Source: Desulfobacteraceae bacterium (GTDB lineage: Bacteria > Desulfobacterota > DSM-4660 > Desulfatiglandales > Desulfatiglandaceae). From it: a stretch of 8,495 nucleotides of DNA. A program made the position numbers and the translations under genes. The notes under the pieces were generated by a model. That model ran no database searches. It was not told the origin of the DNA and saw only the letters and a list, made by a program, of their open reading frames with translations. The DNA lies in contig CP070700.1 of assembly GCA_020349865.1 (NCBI GenBank), positions 819,579 through 828,073 on the forward strand. Direction: 5' to 3'. Shown here piece after piece: positions 6,324-8,495 of the stretch (positions within the stretch are counted from its first letter, which is position 1; each line of letters starts with the position of its first letter).

Positions 6324-8495
6324 CTAAAGCTCCGCTTCGATTTCCTTGACCTGGTAAACCTCAAACACGTCACCTGGCTTGATATCCTGAAAATTTTCCA
6401 GGCCGATACCGCATTCATATCCGGTCTGTACCTCTTTGGCATCCTCCTTAAATCGTCTAAGTGAAGCAATCTTGCCGTCAAAGACAACCACATCGTCACG
6501 CAACAGCCTCACATTTGCATTCCTCTCCACATGACCATCTGTCACGTAGCACCCGGCAACGGATCCCACCTTAGGTATACGAAATATCTCTTTGATATCA
6601 GCGCGCCCAATGACATGCTCCTCATAAACCGGTTCCAGGAGACCGGTCATTGCCAGGCGGATGTCCTTGATCACGTTGTAAATTACATCGTAGTACCGGA
6701 TATCCACATTTTCTTTTTCTGCAATTTCTCTAACACGCGGATTTGTTCTAACATTAAAACCAATAATAATAGCACCCGAGGCCGAAGCAAGCATCACATC
6801 CGACTCTGTTATGGCGCCGGTTGCGGAATGGATTATTGCGAGTTTGACCTCTTCTGTGCTTTGCTTAGTCAGTGAGTCGCCAACCGCTTCGAGTGAACCC
6901 TGAACATCTGTCTTTAGAACGATGTTGAGCTCTTTTACATCCCCTTCCTTGATCCTCTTATACAAATCATCGAGGCTGATCAAACCTCTTTTACTAATTT
7001 CTTGTCGTTTACTTTTGTCCTTGCGGTGCTCGATCACTTGTTTTGCTGTTTTTTCATCCTGAACGCCGATGAACTCGTCTCCTGCCATTGGAACACCCGA
7101 AATACCATACACCTCCACGGGCACAGATGGAGTGGCAGATTTCATCTTCTTGCCTCTGTGATTAAGCATCGCTCTCACACGACCGTAATGCTCCCCGCAA
7201 ACGAAATGATCGCCCTTGTGCAGTGTGCCATTTCTAATGAGGACGGTAGCCACCGGGCCTTTGCTCTTATCCAATTTTGCCTCAATAATAACTCCCCTCG
7301 CTGTTTTATTGGGATTGCCCTTGATTTCAAGCATTTCCGCCTGAAGCGTAATGAGGCCCAGTAAATCATCAACCCCTTCCCCCGTCTTGGCCGAGATATA
7401 CCCAAAGATGGTCTCTCCGCCCCACTCTTCCGGGGCAAGTTCCATCTCAGCCAGTTCTCTTTTCACCTTTTCCGTGTTGGCTTCTGGTTTATCGATCTTA
7501 TTAATGGCCACAACAATAGGAATATTGGCCGCACGAGCGTGATTTATCGCCTCCTTCGTCTGGGGCATAACGCCGTCGTCCGCGGCCACAACCAGTACGA
7601 TGAGATCCGTTACCCTGGCACCCCTTGCGCGCATAGCAGTGAATGCCTCATGGCCTGGAGTATCAAGAAAAACTATATCTCCACCCTCACTCTCAACGTA
7701 ATAGGCTCCTATATGTTGTGTGATGCCGCCCGATTCGCCGCCTATAATATTAGACTTCCTTATATAGTCGAGCAGGGAGGTCTTTCCATGGTCCACATGC
7801 CCCATAATGGTCACCACCGGTGGCCTTGGCGCCAGATCTTCAGGTCGATCTTCTGTTTCGGAGATGAGAAGTTCCTCCTCAAAAGTATCCAACTCCAGTT
7901 CATAGCCAAAGTCATCTGCCACAACAGATGCTGTCTCAAAATCAATAGGTTGATTGATGTTGGTAGCAACGCCCAAATTCATCAATCGCTTGATCAGTTC
8001 GGCTGCTTTGGTCCCCATTGCCCTGCCCAGTTCGGAAACAGTGACACTTTCTTGAACCCTAATCCTCCTTTTTATTGCCTTTGGAACGGTAATCTCAGTC
8101 TGTTTACCTCTTTTTACGACCTCAGTGGTCTTTTTGGCTGCCCTTTTACCCTTAGGTCTTGCAGGACGTCCTTCATACAGGTCAGCTTTTTCGTATATCT
8201 CTCTCTTTCGACGACGAATCACACCCCTGTCCAAAGGCTCTTCTATCTGTGTCTTCTTTTTTTCTTTTCTTTTTTTAGCAGGCGCTTCCCGTTTGCCTTT
8301 TTCTGGTACTTCCTTAGCTATATCAACGGGTCTTGATGGAATTGGTTTTTGAGCAGGTGGCCTCGGCGCCCTTTTATCAACACGCTCTATCAAAACTTCC
8401 CTCAAAGGTCCTTCCTCCGGACGTTTTATGATCTTAGCAGGTTGATCGATCTTACGTTTCTTTGGTCTTTTGTGCTTTACTTTAGCCTCCTTGGG
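6324..8495 (-). CDS. infB: translation initiation factor IF-2, N-terminus cut off by the window edge
   Basis: The frame is open from the window edge, giving 723 visible residues plus the TAG stop; the true start lies outside. IF-2 is the GTPase that places initiator fMet-tRNA on the 30S subunit and promotes 50S joining. Visible residues 1-130 are a Lys/Arg/Pro/Glu-rich, probably disordered linker. An IF2_N domain follows (about 142-200, including [20 protein letters not shown]). The G domain has G1 GHVDHGKT (232-239), G2 [11 protein letters not shown]3 DTPGHEAF (278-285), G4 NKID (332-335) and G5 SAKTGEG (368-374). Domain II (about 400-480), domain III (about 520-620) and the fMet-tRNA-binding C-terminal domain (about 630-723, with [18 protein letters not shown]) follow in order. 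All GTPase motifs are intact. An internal TTG at 8405 is not a credible start because it sits in the middle of the linker. Upstream genes are probably nusA and ylxR, by synteny only. Confidence 0.99.
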   Translation of the reverse strand, partial: PKEAKVKHKRPKKRKIDQPAKIIKRPEEGPLREVLIERVDKRAPRPPAQKPIPSRPVDIAKEVPEKGKREAPAKKRKEKKKTQIEEPLDRGVIRRRKREIYEKADLYEGRPARPKGKRAAKKTTEVVKRGKQTEITVPKAIKRRIRVQESVTVSELGRAMGTKAAELIKRLMNLGVATNINQPIDFETASVVADDFGYELELDTFEEELLISETEDRPEDLAPRPPVVTIMGHVDHGKTSLLDYIRKSNIIGGESGGITQHIGAYYVESEGGDIVFLDTPGHEAFTAMRARGARVTDLIVLVVAADDGVMPQTKEAINHARAANIPIVVAINKIDKPEANTEKVKRELAEMELAPEEWGGETIFGYISAKTGEGVDDLLGLITLQAEMLEIKGNPNKTARGVIIEAKLDKSKGPVATVLIRNGTLHKGDHFVCGEHYGRVRAMLNHRGKKMKSATPSVPVEVYGISGVPMAGDEFIGVQDEKTAKQVIEHRKDKSKRQEISKRGLISLDDLYKRIKEGDVKELNIVLKTDVQGSLEAVGDSLTKQSTEEVKLAIIHSATGAITESDVMLASASGAIIIGFNVRTNPRVREIAEKENVDIRYYDVIYNVIKDIRLAMTGLLEPVYEEHVIGRADIKEIFRIPKVGSVAGCYVTDGHVERNANVRLLRDDVVVFDGKIASLRRFKEDAKEVQTGYECGIGLENFQDIKPGDVFEVYQVKEIEAEL

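Noticed and set aside
7539..8336. 265-codon open frame on the plus strand opposite infB
   Set aside because: It is antisense to the strongly conserved IF-2 linker, IF2_N and G domain, has Cys/Phe/Ser-rich composition typical of a shadow frame, and shows no recognisable domain or ribosome binding site.
1..8495. Novel defence, mobile or biosynthetic system
   Set aside because: Every gene belongs to a well-known housekeeping family in its standard order; no transposase, phage, toxin-antitoxin or CRISPR signal was found.

Overview
The window is one uninterrupted stretch of minus-strand genes from a conserved bacterial translation and RNA-metabolism operon. In transcription order (high to low coordinate) it holds the 3' part of infB, a DUF503 (YlxP-type) gene, rbfA, a DHH/DHHA1 phosphoesterase of the NrnA type, truB, rpsO, pnp, and the 5' part of an M16 zinc-peptidase gene. 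Both end genes run off the window. No tRNA, rRNA, CRISPR array, transposase or phage gene was seen, and no plus-strand reading frame looks real. The gene order infB-DUF503-rbfA-DHH-truB-rpsO-pnp-M16, a base composition near the middle of the GC range, and the style of the IF2 and PNPase sequences suggest a deltaproteobacterial (Desulfobacterota-like) chromosome. That placement is inferred from synteny and motif style, not from a database search.

Layout: infB (8495 to 6324) is followed after 3 nt by the DUF503 gene (6320 to 6033). A 125-nt gap then holds the only clearly non-coding structure of note: a palindromic miniature repeat at about 5924-6032. Next come rbfA (5907 to 5548), the DHH gene starting within a few bases of the rbfA stop (5545 or 5551 to 4538), and truB overlapping it by 17 nt (4554 to 3622). 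An 85-nt spacer with a very strong Shine-Dalgarno site leads to rpsO (3536 to 3267). A 69-nt spacer separates rpsO from pnp (3197 to 1098), and the M16 gene overlaps the end of pnp by 11 nt (1108 to beyond 1). No stretch over 300 bases lacks a gene, and no intrinsic terminator (GC-rich stem plus U-run) was found between any of the genes, so one or a few overlapping transcripts are likely.

How the genes fit together: IF2 and RbfA act in 30S maturation and initiation, and S15 is a primary 16S rRNA binder. TruB modifies the tRNA T-loop, PNPase degrades RNA 3' to 5', and the NrnA-like enzyme probably finishes the shortest oligoribonucleotides. DUF503 is a small conserved protein of unknown role that keeps this position in distant bacteria. 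The M16 peptidase is the one member with no obvious RNA role. I found no convincing novel multi-gene system. The item most worth following up is the palindromic element between the DUF503 gene and rbfA.
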